DNA of 10,939 nucleotides from the NCBI GenBank assembly GCA_022616575.1, contig JAKEEN010000044.1:1-10939 (forward strand), given 5' to 3'. The DNA comes from Flammeovirgaceae bacterium (lineage in GTDB: Bacteria > Bacteroidota > Bacteroidia > Cytophagales > Cyclobacteriaceae). The translations under genes were made by a program, and so were the position numbers. The notes under the pieces were generated by a model. The model had not been told where the DNA came from. It searched no databases and saw nothing but the letters and a program-made list of their open reading frames with translations. Positions 1 through 5,706 of the stretch are shown here, in pieces. Numbering within the stretch: position 1 is the first letter of the stretch; each line of letters opens with the position of its first letter.

Positions 1-874
1 GATTTACAAGGTCTTTGATTTTCGCAGACACTTCTTCTTTGTCTTCCTTGTAAGTAACACCGAACCAAATATCTCCGCCTCCTAAAACTTTTACTTTTCC
101 TAAACCCTGTTGAATCATTTTATTTCCAAGAAGGGGGATGAAGAATTCTGCTTTTGGATTTTGGTGGTTCTCTTTCAAAAACTCTTCGAACATTTTTTCA
201 ATCATCGGGAAAACGCTCGGATGAAAGCCCCAGAAATTCATTGATGTTGGTGTATCGGGGCTTAAGACAATATCCCCATCTTTTTCCTTTGCAACAATTT
301 TTCCGTTCTCTTTAACAATGGTGGTGCGCTCAACCACAGATTTTAAATAACCGTCTTGATCCTGTTCACCGCACCCACGCGAAACACTTCCGAATTCTGA
401 AAGAACATTTTTCAATGTGTAACCAACCATGGCGTGCGCTCCATGTGAATCAGACTTAAAGAACCGGCTGATTGATTCAAAAGCTCCTCGCCCATAAAAA
501 TCATCGGCATTAATAACAGCGAAAGGTTCATTGATAACATTTCTGGCACATAAAACTGCATGGGCTGTTCCCCAGGGTTTTGTGCGTTCAGTGTTCAGAT
601 ACTGCGAAGGTACCATCGTGCCGAGCGATTGAATTACATATTCAACCTCTACTTTACCTTGCAGTTTCGGCTGAAACATTTGTTTTACAGTCTCCAGTAT
701 TTCTTCGCGAACAATAAAAACAACTTTAGTAAACCCGCTTCGAACGGCATCAAAAAGTGAATAATCCATAATAGTTTCGCCATTGGGACCAAAACCATCA
801 ATCTGTTTGATGCCACCGTAGCGACTGCCCATGCCTGCCGCTAAAACCAGGAGTGTTAATTTGTTAGATGCCAT
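1..874 (-). CDS. Sugar-type nucleotidyltransferase (NTP_transferase family), C-terminus cut off by window edge
   Basis: Predicted cytoplasmic enzyme that joins a nucleoside triphosphate to a (sugar) phosphate, releasing pyrophosphate. I read 291 residues from the ATG at 874 to the window edge without a stop. Residues 8-23 carry the nucleotide-binding signature (LLVLAAGMGSRYGGIK), residues 122-125 read NADD with the metal-binding aspartates, and WGTAHAVL (101-108) matches the family's substrate/nucleotide pocket segment. The C-terminal part has GGGDIWFGVTY (265-275), common to this Bacteroidota subgroup of about 300 residues, so only a short tail is probably missing. The start is well placed: GAGG lies about 10 nt upstream and a promoter-like box sits at 919-951. 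It is a separate unit from the nadR gene behind it, with a 79-nt gap. The exact sugar cannot be told; a sugar kinase partner could lie outside the window. The fold is a confident call, the substrate is unknown. Confidence 0.85.
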   Translation of the reverse strand, partial: MASNKLTLLVLAAGMGSRYGGIKQIDGFGPNGETIMDYSLFDAVRSGFTKVVFIVREEILETVKQMFQPKLQGKVEVEYVIQSLGTMVPSQYLNTERTKPWGTAHAVLCARNVINEPFAVINADDFYGRGAFESISRFFKSDSHGAHAMVGYTLKNVLSEFGSVSRGCGEQDQDGYLKSVVERTTIVKENGKIVAKEKDGDIVLSPDTPTSMNFWGFHPSVFPMIEKMFEEFLKENHQNPKAEFFIPLLGNKMIQQGLGKVKVLGGGDIWFGVTYKEDKEEVSAKIKDLVN

Positions 875-918
875 TTGATTTTTACCTCAATTAAATTGTG
901 TTGAATTGAACCGAATGT

Positions 919-951
919 CAAAAATATGTCTTTAATGCTAATTGAATAAAA
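919..951 (-). promoter_or_regulatory. Putative Bacteroidota-type promoter for the nucleotidyltransferase
   Basis: On the minus strand, TATTTTTG (919-926) matches the Bacteroidota -7 consensus TAnnTTTG exactly. It is preceded, after 20 nt, by TTTTA (947-951), a weak version of the -33 TTTG element. The expected transcription start would leave a leader of roughly 35-40 nt before the ATG at 874. It lies directly behind the nadR stop codon, which suggests the nucleotidyltransferase is transcribed separately. Such short motifs occur by chance, so this is only a candidate. Confidence 0.35.
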
Positions 952-953
952 GG

Positions 954-1481
954 TTAGGATGAATTCTTGATCAATCTGTCTACTTCTTTTCGGATAATTA
1001 GTTCCCGCTCGTCCCAGTCACCCTGAACCAGTACGTAAGAAATATTTCTTCTCTCTATTTCGCCTTTAAAAGTCAGCATCATTTCAATCCGTTTATTTTC
1101 AAGATCGCGAAGGCCATCATGTACCCAGGGCACATCAATATCGAACAGAAAGTAAAGATCGTAGCTAATCATTTTTTCTAATTCATAAAGAACCGGAGGC
1201 ACAACTTTTAAATATTGTCTTGAGTAAATCTGGGTAGTAATTAAATCTGTATCACAGAATAAAACTTTGTTGGCCTTACGGGATTTTTGGAAAACACGCT
1301 CTGTCTGTGCCCGGCCAATCATAATAATATCTTCCCGGTTAAAGTTGTTTGAAGTAATTAGCTCCCGGGCAACTTCAGGCACAAACGTGGTTTTATAAAT
1401 TTCAGCCATTTTTATTGCCATTACGGATTTACCCGTGCTTTCAGGGCCGTAGAAACAAACTACTTTAATATCATCAATCAT
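954..1481 (-). CDS. nadR: NadR-type nicotinamide riboside kinase (kinase domain only)
   Basis: 175-residue P-loop kinase of the NadR/AAA_28 type, predicted to phosphorylate nicotinamide riboside to NMN in the cytoplasm. Visible motifs: Walker A GPESTGKS (12-19); EVARE (36-40); CDTD (76-79), corresponding to the DTD segment of NadR kinases; DVPWVHDGLRD (116-126); and QGDWDER (153-159), the C-terminal NadR signature. The NMN adenylyltransferase and DNA-binding domains of the enterobacterial NadR are absent, so conversion of NMN to NAD must be done by another protein, and this one is unlikely to be a repressor. Its ATG overlaps the pnuC stop by 4 nt (ATGA at 1478-1481), which implies translational coupling and fits the transporter/kinase pairing in which phosphorylation traps imported nicotinamide riboside. 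Family assignment is firm; the substrate is inferred from the neighbour. Confidence 0.9.
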   Translation of the reverse strand: MIDDIKVVCFYGPESTGKSVMAIKMAEIYKTTFVPEVARELITSNNFNREDIIMIGRAQTERVFQKSRKANKVLFCDTDLITTQIYSRQYLKVVPPVLYELEKMISYDLYFLFDIDVPWVHDGLRDLENKRIEMMLTFKGEIERRNISYVLVQGDWDERELIIRKEVDRLIKNSS

Positions 1482-2137
1482 GCTGATTTATATGATCTGT
1501 GTTCGCGCATCCAGTTCCAAAGGCCAAAGGCAGCTATGATTGTAAATACCAGGTACTCTAAGCTATAAAATTTCGCATCCTTGATGAAATAGAGATAAGT
1601 AGCCACTACATCTACGAGTATCCAGATAATCCAGCTCTCAATTTTCTTCTGGATCATAAAAAAGGTAGTAACCACGCTCATTACTAAAATGAAGGAATCA
1701 ACATAGGGATAGTCACTTGGCAATTGAAAAACACCAGGGAACCACTCATGCAAGCGGCTGGCCAGTAACCCAACCATAACTGTACCAATGCTTCCGGCTA
1801 TGCAGATTAGTAAGAGTTGGTTTCGGTTCATGTAACTCACCTTAAGCTCATGTTTCTGGTCTTCCTCTTCCGGTTTAGGATTGGCCCATCGTATCCAACC
1901 TATTACATTGGTGACCAGAAAAAATACTTGTAGAAACATATCCGGATAAAGCTGGATCTGGTAATAGAAAAAGAAAGCAAGAATCACATTGACAATCCCA
2001 ACCGGCCAACTCAAAATATTTGCTTTTGCAGAAAGCCAGACAGCTACCAGTCCGAACACGACCCCGAAAAATTCGAGATAACTCATTGAATAGCCGAGAA
2101 CTGTAAAGAAGATATTGTTGATGTCAAAGAAATTCAT
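1478..2137 (-). CDS. pnuC: PnuC-family nicotinamide riboside transporter
   Basis: Inner-membrane facilitator of about 219 residues, almost entirely hydrophobic helices (seven or so expected for PnuC). Typical family features are visible: an early SWPVGIVN segment, the FLQVFFLVTNVIGWIRW helix, and near the C-terminus IESWIIWILVDVVATYLYF followed by an aromatic-rich last helix (FGLWNW). The adjacent NadR-type kinase, overlapping by 4 nt, favours nicotinamide riboside over thiamine (the substrate of the related PnuT, usually linked to thiamine pyrophosphokinase). I chose the ATG at 2137. The frame stays open upstream to an ATG at 2158 and a TTG at 2161, but those lie inside a 7-bp tandem repeat whose copy number would change the frame, and they add a non-hydrophobic stub. 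No riboswitch was recognised in the leader. Confidence 0.9.
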   Translation of the reverse strand: MNFFDINNIFFTVLGYSMSYLEFFGVVFGLVAVWLSAKANILSWPVGIVNVILAFFFYYQIQLYPDMFLQVFFLVTNVIGWIRWANPKPEEEDQKHELKVSYMNRNQLLLICIAGSIGTVMVGLLASRLHEWFPGVFQLPSDYPYVDSFILVMSVVTTFFMIQKKIESWIIWILVDVVATYLYFIKDAKFYSLEYLVFTIIAAFGLWNWMREHRSYKSA

Positions 2138-2144
2138 TGAGACG

Positions 2145-2172
2145 CAAGTATCAAGCATCAAGTATCAAGACA
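2145..2172. repeat. Short tandem repeat, 7-bp unit CAAGYAT
   Basis: Three consecutive 7-bp units, CAAGTAT, CAAGCAT and CAAGTAT (2145-2165), are followed by a degenerate fourth, CAAGACA (2166-2172). The array lies in the divergent intergenic region, 8 nt upstream of the chosen pnuC ATG. Read on the other strand it is CTTGATACTTGATG and so on. It contributes spurious in-frame start codons (ATG 2158, TTG 2161) to pnuC. Copy-number variation would change the pnuC leader in steps of 7 nt. What it does, if anything, is unknown. Confidence 0.7.
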
Positions 2173-2269
2173 AAAGGTTAATTAAGCAAGTGAAGATGCA
2201 TTTTGAATTTATTACAAGTCTTGGGAGGAAAATACTATTTTGCGCTACCTTATTTCACCAAAAACCTGT

Positions 2270-3117
2270 ATGAAGTTTCTTTTTCTCTTTATCATAATTC
2301 CATCTTTTACTTTTGGTCAGCAAAAAACCAATTTACCGACCCATACGACAGTATTTTTATTGATAAGACAGAAATTTCAAACATTCATTGGCTAGAGTAC
2401 TTACACTATCTTAGGCAGGACTCAGTGGAAGTAACCTACATGAAAGCTATACCTGACAGCTTGGTTTGGGATAAATGGGATACAACTGGAATAATGAAGA
2501 AACACTATCTAAGCTATCCAGGCTACAGACAATTTCCTGTAGTAGGAATTACTTTTGAACAAGCTAATGATTATTGTGAATGGAGAAGCAAGGCTGTAAA
2601 TAACCAATTTCCTGATTCTATGGAATTCGAATATATCTTCAGATTACCCACAGAAAAAGAATGGTGCGTAGCTGCGAAAGGAAGCCTTAACCAAGATAAA
2701 TTTCCTTATGGCTATGAATTAATCTATCGCAAACCTCAATTAAGTAAAGACCCAAAACTTTACTATAAGGAATTCACTAACCAAGACTCAACAACCTTGA
2801 CTTATAAAGAATTCAAAAAAATGTTTCGTGATTACTTAAAAAAAGGAAATGAACCAATCTTCAATACTGTTAAAGACTTTCCGAATGGTTCCTTTTATTA
2901 CCAACCTTTAGATATTTTTTCTTCTCTCCCAAACAAAATTGGCGTTTATAACATGATTGGAAACGTAGCTGAAATGGTGGCAGTAAAAGGTATTGCCAAA
3001 GGAGGAAGCTGGGCACATGACTTAGAAGGAAGTAAGATTTCAACGAGACAATTATACTCAAAGCCCGATGCATGGCTCGGATTTAGATGCGTTTGTGAGG
3101 TGAAGTCTAGTAAGTAA
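2270..3117 (+). CDS. Secreted FGE-sulfatase-domain (SUMF1-like) protein, apparent frameshift near 2322-2327
   Basis: The body, in the frame ending at 3117, is a formylglycine-generating-enzyme-like domain. Numbered on the repaired 282-residue protein: FIDKTEISN (30-38), PVVGITFEQANDYCEW (90-105), FRLPTEKEW (124-132), IGVYNMIGNVAEM (224-236), KGGSW (244-248) and GFRC (271-274). The paired active-site cysteines of true FGE are not seen where expected (STRQLYS), so this is probably a structural or ligand-binding relative, not a sulfatase activator. The convincing N-terminus is in another frame: ATG 2270 begins MKFLFLFIIIPSFTFGQQK, a classic signal peptide. The two frames meet at a run of six A; one additional A would join them without loss. 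The body frame alone can be opened from TTG 2203, but that N-terminus looks non-coding. The gene looks more AT-rich than its neighbours, and its stop lies 2 nt from the stop of the convergent aldehyde dehydrogenase. It could be a sequencing indel or a real lesion. Confidence 0.7.
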
Positions 3118-3119
3118 AT

Positions 3120-4562
3120 TTACAACTTCACACACACATTCTTCGCCTCGGTAAAAAATCGCAGTGCTTCCCAGCCTCCTTCTCTGCCAACACCGGATTG
3201 CTTCATTCCCCCAAACGGAGTCCGTAAATCCCGGAAGAGCCAGCAGTTCACCCAAATGATTCCACTTTTCAGCTGTGCGGAAACACGATGAGCACGTTTT
3301 AAATTTTCTGTCCACAGTGTTGCTGATAATCCGTAGGCTGTACTATTGGCTAAAGCGATGGCTTCTTCCTCTTTATCAAAAGGCATAATTGTTACCACGG
3401 GGCCAAAAATTTCTTCCTGGTTGGTTCTGCATGTTGAATTAAGGCCCGTAATTACAGTAGGTTCAATAAAATATCCATCCTTGCATCGGCCTTCCATTTT
3501 TATGCGATTACCACCTGCAAGAATTTTCCCGCCTTCAGATTTAGCAAGTTCTATATAGCTCAGCACTTTATTCATGTGGGCTTCAGAATTCATTGCCCCG
3601 ACTTTTGTGTTCTCTTCTAAAGGATCACCAACTATTAATGCGTTGGCCCGCTTCACAAATTCATCAGTAAACTTTTCGTACAAACTTCGTTCAACCAATA
3701 TTCTTGAGCCGCATAAACATATTTCTCCCTGATTAGAAAATGAAGAATGAATCGATGTGTTAACTGCCTGTTCAAAATCGCAATCCGCAAAAATGATATT
3801 CGGGTTTTTTCCGCCCAGCTCTAAAGAAAGTTTTTTAAACATGGGGGCGGCAGTGGCTGCAATTTTTTTCCCGGTAACGGTTCCACCGGTAAATGAAATA
3901 GCCGCAATATCCGGATGTTCAATGATGGCTTGTCCTGCCTTTGGCCCCAGCCCATGCACAATATTTAAAACTCCCTTCGGTAATCCTGCCTCCATACAAA
4001 GCTGAGAAAATAAAAAGGCTGTCATAGGTGTAAGCTCAGAGGGCTTTGCCACAACTGTACAACCTGCTGCCAATGCGGGCGCAATCTTCCACGTGAATAA
4101 ATAAAGCGGCAGATTCCATGGGGAAATACATCCGGCAACGCCAATTGGGTTTCGAATAGTATAGTTGACTGCTTCAACATCTGTGATGTGTGCTTCGCTT
4201 GCAAAGTGAATAGCTGCTGAAGCAAAGAAACTCATATTCGCAGCTGCGCGCGGAATATCAACTACCCTGGCAAGTTTTACAGGTTTCCCCTGATCGATGC
4301 TCTCCGCTAATGCAAGTTTATCTAAATCACGATTGATGAGTTCTGAAATTCTATGCAATATCTCCGAGCGCTTTTCAACTTTTATTGTTGACCACTCGGG
4401 AAATGCCTGCGTAGCTGCTGCTACAGCATTGGCAACATCAAGAGAATCAGAATCAGCGATTAAGCTGTACACCTTTCCTTCGGCTGGATTTATATTGTCG
4501 ATGTATTGACCTGAAAGCGGTGCAACCAGTTCGCCATTGATGTAGTTTAAAATCTTTTGCAT
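3120..4562 (-). CDS. ALDH8-type aldehyde dehydrogenase, probable 2-aminomuconate-6-semialdehyde dehydrogenase
   Basis: 480-residue NAD(P)-dependent aldehyde dehydrogenase, full length for the superfamily. Catalytic elements: SPWNLP with N149, the cofactor lysine in VAKPSE (K173), the FTGGTVTG loop (224-231), general base E248 in LELGGKNP, nucleophile C282 in FSNQGEICLCGSR, and EEIFGPV (383-389). The C-terminal VNCWLFRDLRTPFGG and the NQGEICLC motif resemble ALDH8A1 and bacterial AmnC/NbaE, which oxidise 2-aminomuconate semialdehyde in the kynurenine pathway. The arginine in DIPRAAAN (R105) is a candidate for gripping the substrate carboxylate. The dioxygenase of the same pathway at 8717 supports this. 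No promoter space of its own is visible: the ATG lies 3 nt after the stop of a broken toxin gene, so it is probably transcribed from the antitoxin promoter or further upstream. Alternative: a related hydroxymuconic semialdehyde dehydrogenase. Confidence 0.88.
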   Translation of the reverse strand: MQKILNYINGELVAPLSGQYIDNINPAEGKVYSLIADSDSLDVANAVAAATQAFPEWSTIKVEKRSEILHRISELINRDLDKLALAESIDQGKPVKLARVVDIPRAAANMSFFASAAIHFASEAHITDVEAVNYTIRNPIGVAGCISPWNLPLYLFTWKIAPALAAGCTVVAKPSELTPMTAFLFSQLCMEAGLPKGVLNIVHGLGPKAGQAIIEHPDIAAISFTGGTVTGKKIAATAAPMFKKLSLELGGKNPNIIFADCDFEQAVNTSIHSSFSNQGEICLCGSRILVERSLYEKFTDEFVKRANALIVGDPLEENTKVGAMNSEAHMNKVLSYIELAKSEGGKILAGGNRIKMEGRCKDGYFIEPTVITGLNSTCRTNQEEIFGPVVTIMPFDKEEEAIALANSTAYGLSATLWTENLKRAHRVSAQLKSGIIWVNCWLFRDLRTPFGGMKQSGVGREGGWEALRFFTEAKNVCVKL

Positions 4563-4565
4563 AAT

Positions 4566-4815
4566 CTATAACTTCTTTATAAGGTTATTATAGTCTTCAT
4601 GAGAACCAATCCAAAACCAGATCATGGTGTTTTTATCCTTGATGCCAATTGATCGATACGAATTTCCAATCCTTACAGAATAAATAGGTTTAGAATCATG
4701 AATTTGTTTAAAACTTAATGAAGTAAAGCTGATAAGCATTTTTGGCTCTTTTTCTAACGCTTGCCGGAAGGGAGAGATACGATTTTCTGAATTTCTCTGT
4801 AGTTACTGATCGCAA
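4566..4815 (-). pseudogene. RelE/ParE-like toxin remnant with internal deletion and frameshift
   Basis: Directly behind the antitoxin stop, a TTG at 4815 opens 31 codons (LRSVTTEKFRKSYLSLPASV, continuing to KNAYQLY) that read like the N-terminal helices of a RelE/ParE-type mRNA interferase. The frame then hits a stop within five codons. One base further on, from 4721 to the TAG at 4566, another frame gives 51 codons beginning SLSFKQIHDSKPIYSVRIGN and ending IGSHEDYNNLIKKL, which is the beta-sheet half of the same family (the VRIGxxYR-like and FWIGxHxxY strands). Relatives have roughly seven or eight residues between the halves, in a WKxNPxHP-like stretch. A deletion of 3n+2 bases at about 4721-4724 explains both the missing segment and the shift. 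The result should be an inactive toxin. A sequencing error is less likely because residues are missing as well as the frame. Confidence 0.75.
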
Positions 4816-4816
4816 A

Positions 4817-5017
4817 TTAATTCAGCTTTAATGGCTTTGTTTTTTTTAACTTATATTCGTGAATTGCTTCCTCAGCTAAACCGGAAAGTTGTGATTGTGA
4901 ATTTTGGAATGACAATACCCACTTTACCTCATCAAGGATCATCTCAGCAATAGCTTTTTGCTTTTCCTTGGAAAGTTTTTCCGCCTTCTTTAGTGCATTT
5001 TTTAACTCCGCCACCAT
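4817..5017 (-). CDS. RelB-like antitoxin of a decayed type II toxin-antitoxin module
   Basis: 66-residue, highly charged, helical protein (MVAELKNALKKAEKLSKEKQ at the start; LAEEAIHEYKLKKTKPLKLN at the end). The terminal LAEEAxxEYxxxKTKPL pattern is typical of small RelB/antitoxin proteins encoded just before RelE/ParE toxins: a dimerisation/helical N-terminus and a flexible basic tail that would wrap the toxin. Its stop is followed within 2 nt by the start of the broken toxin (4566-4815), the usual coupled order. The frame is intact, so the antitoxin outlived its toxin; it may persist as an autorepressor-type regulator or as protection against a related toxin elsewhere, or simply be young debris. 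No strong promoter was resolved upstream; a TATTTTTG box at 5022-5029 is too close to the ATG unless the message is nearly leaderless. Family assignment comes from composition, tail motif and context. Confidence 0.72.
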   Translation of the reverse strand: MVAELKNALKKAEKLSKEKQKAIAEMILDEVKWVLSFQNSQSQLSGLAEEAIHEYKLKKTKPLKLN

Positions 5018-5115
5018 TGGTCAAAAATACTAAAAACATTTAAACAGACCCACTTCTTACTTCGTGCAGAACCCATATTGTTAAGTATTGTATCTGATAA
5101 TAGGCTAATAAAATA

Positions 5116-5706
5116 CTAAAGTGATATCCACCTATGCCTGGCAGCCAACGCAATCAGTTCGCTCGAAGAATACGCACTATAGTTCTTCATCAGGTTTCTT
5201 CGATGTGTTTGAATGGTATGTTCACTCACCGAGAGTTGACTCGCCATCTGTTTCGAGCTATATCCCTTTGCAAGTAAGTTTAAAATTTCAATTTCCCGAT
5301 TGGTCGGAGTTACTACAATCTTTCTGTCGGCTTCATTTCCATAGTGGGTTATTATCGCCATGCTAACTGCAGCCAGTAGTTGTTTTTCTGTGAATGGTTT
5401 TACCAGGTAAGCCAGTGGATTAGTTTGAGAAGCTTTTTGTAACGTCTGCTGATCGGCAAATGCCGTGAGGTAGATAAACGGGATTGGTAGTTGCTTGGAA
5501 AATTCTTTTGCCAACTCTATTCCATTAACATTACCCCGAATGAAAATATCACAAATGACAAGCCCTGGTTTTTCCTTTTGAACCAGCTTTAACGCGTCCT
5601 CTGCGCTGCCGGCAATTCCGCATACTTCATACCCCTCTTTTTCAAGGATAGCCTCAATATTTTCAGCCACTATAAATTCATCTTCAACAATCAGTATTTT
5701 TCTCAT
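5116..5706 (-). CDS. NarL/LuxR-type response regulator
   Basis: 196-residue two-domain regulator. The receiver domain (about 1-122) has the acidic pair E8/D9, phospho-acceptor D53 (in ICDIF), T81 and K103 (LVKPF), all present, so it should be phosphorylatable. After a short linker a LuxR/GerE helix-turn-helix runs from about 134 (TPTNREIEILNLLAKGYSSK) through the recognition helix SVSEHTIQTHRRNLMKN (159-175). It would bind DNA as a phosphorylation-promoted dimer. Its ATG directly abuts the stop codon of the histidine kinase (zero-nt gap), so the two are almost certainly a cognate pair and coupled in translation. Targets are unknown; the nearby dioxygenase/SDR control region (8651-8716) is the obvious candidate by proximity, which is inference. 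A 98-nt gap with no clear terminator separates it from the antitoxin downstream. Confidence 0.92.
   Translation of the reverse strand: MRKILIVEDEFIVAENIEAILEKEGYEVCGIAGSAEDALKLVQKEKPGLVICDIFIRGNVNGIELAKEFSKQLPIPFIYLTAFADQQTLQKASQTNPLAYLVKPFTEKQLLAAVSMAIITHYGNEADRKIVVTPTNREIEILNLLAKGYSSKQMASQLSVSEHTIQTHRRNLMKNYSAYSSSELIALAARHRWISL

Noticed and set aside
2233..2242. TACTATTTTG as a promoter for the FGE-like gene
   Set aside because: One base off the TAnnTTTG spacing, and the nearest TTTG/TTG elements are at about 12 or 27 nt, not near 20.
2203..2320. N-terminal extension of the FGE-like protein from TTG 2203
   Set aside because: The predicted sequence is an unusual aromatic-rich stretch with no signal peptide, while the overlapping frame from ATG 2270 gives an ideal signal peptide that joins the domain after a one-base correction.
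2203..3117. True formylglycine-generating enzyme or gliding protein GldK/GldJ
   Set aside because: The FGE active-site cysteine pair is not in place, there is no lipobox cysteine at the signal peptide end, and no other gliding or sulfatase genes are nearby.
3058..3315. Antisense open frames over the dehydrogenase, SDR, nbaC and other genes (for example 3058-3315, 7803-8294, 8321-8638, 8981-9250)
   Set aside because: They lie opposite or across strongly conserved genes, show no domain pattern and have no start context; they are coding shadows.
4566..5017. Mobile-element insertion carrying the toxin-antitoxin module
   Set aside because: No flanking direct repeats, inverted repeats or transposase traces could be seen on either side.
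5022..5029. Perfect TAnnTTTG box (TATTTTTG, minus strand) in front of the antitoxin
   Set aside because: It lies only 4 nt from the ATG and has no good -33 partner, so it would require a leaderless message; not listed as a promoter.
5083..5116. AGTATT/AATACT inverted repeat after the response regulator as a terminator
   Set aside because: Only 6 A/T-rich pairs with a loop of over 20 nt and no GC stem or U-run; too weak.
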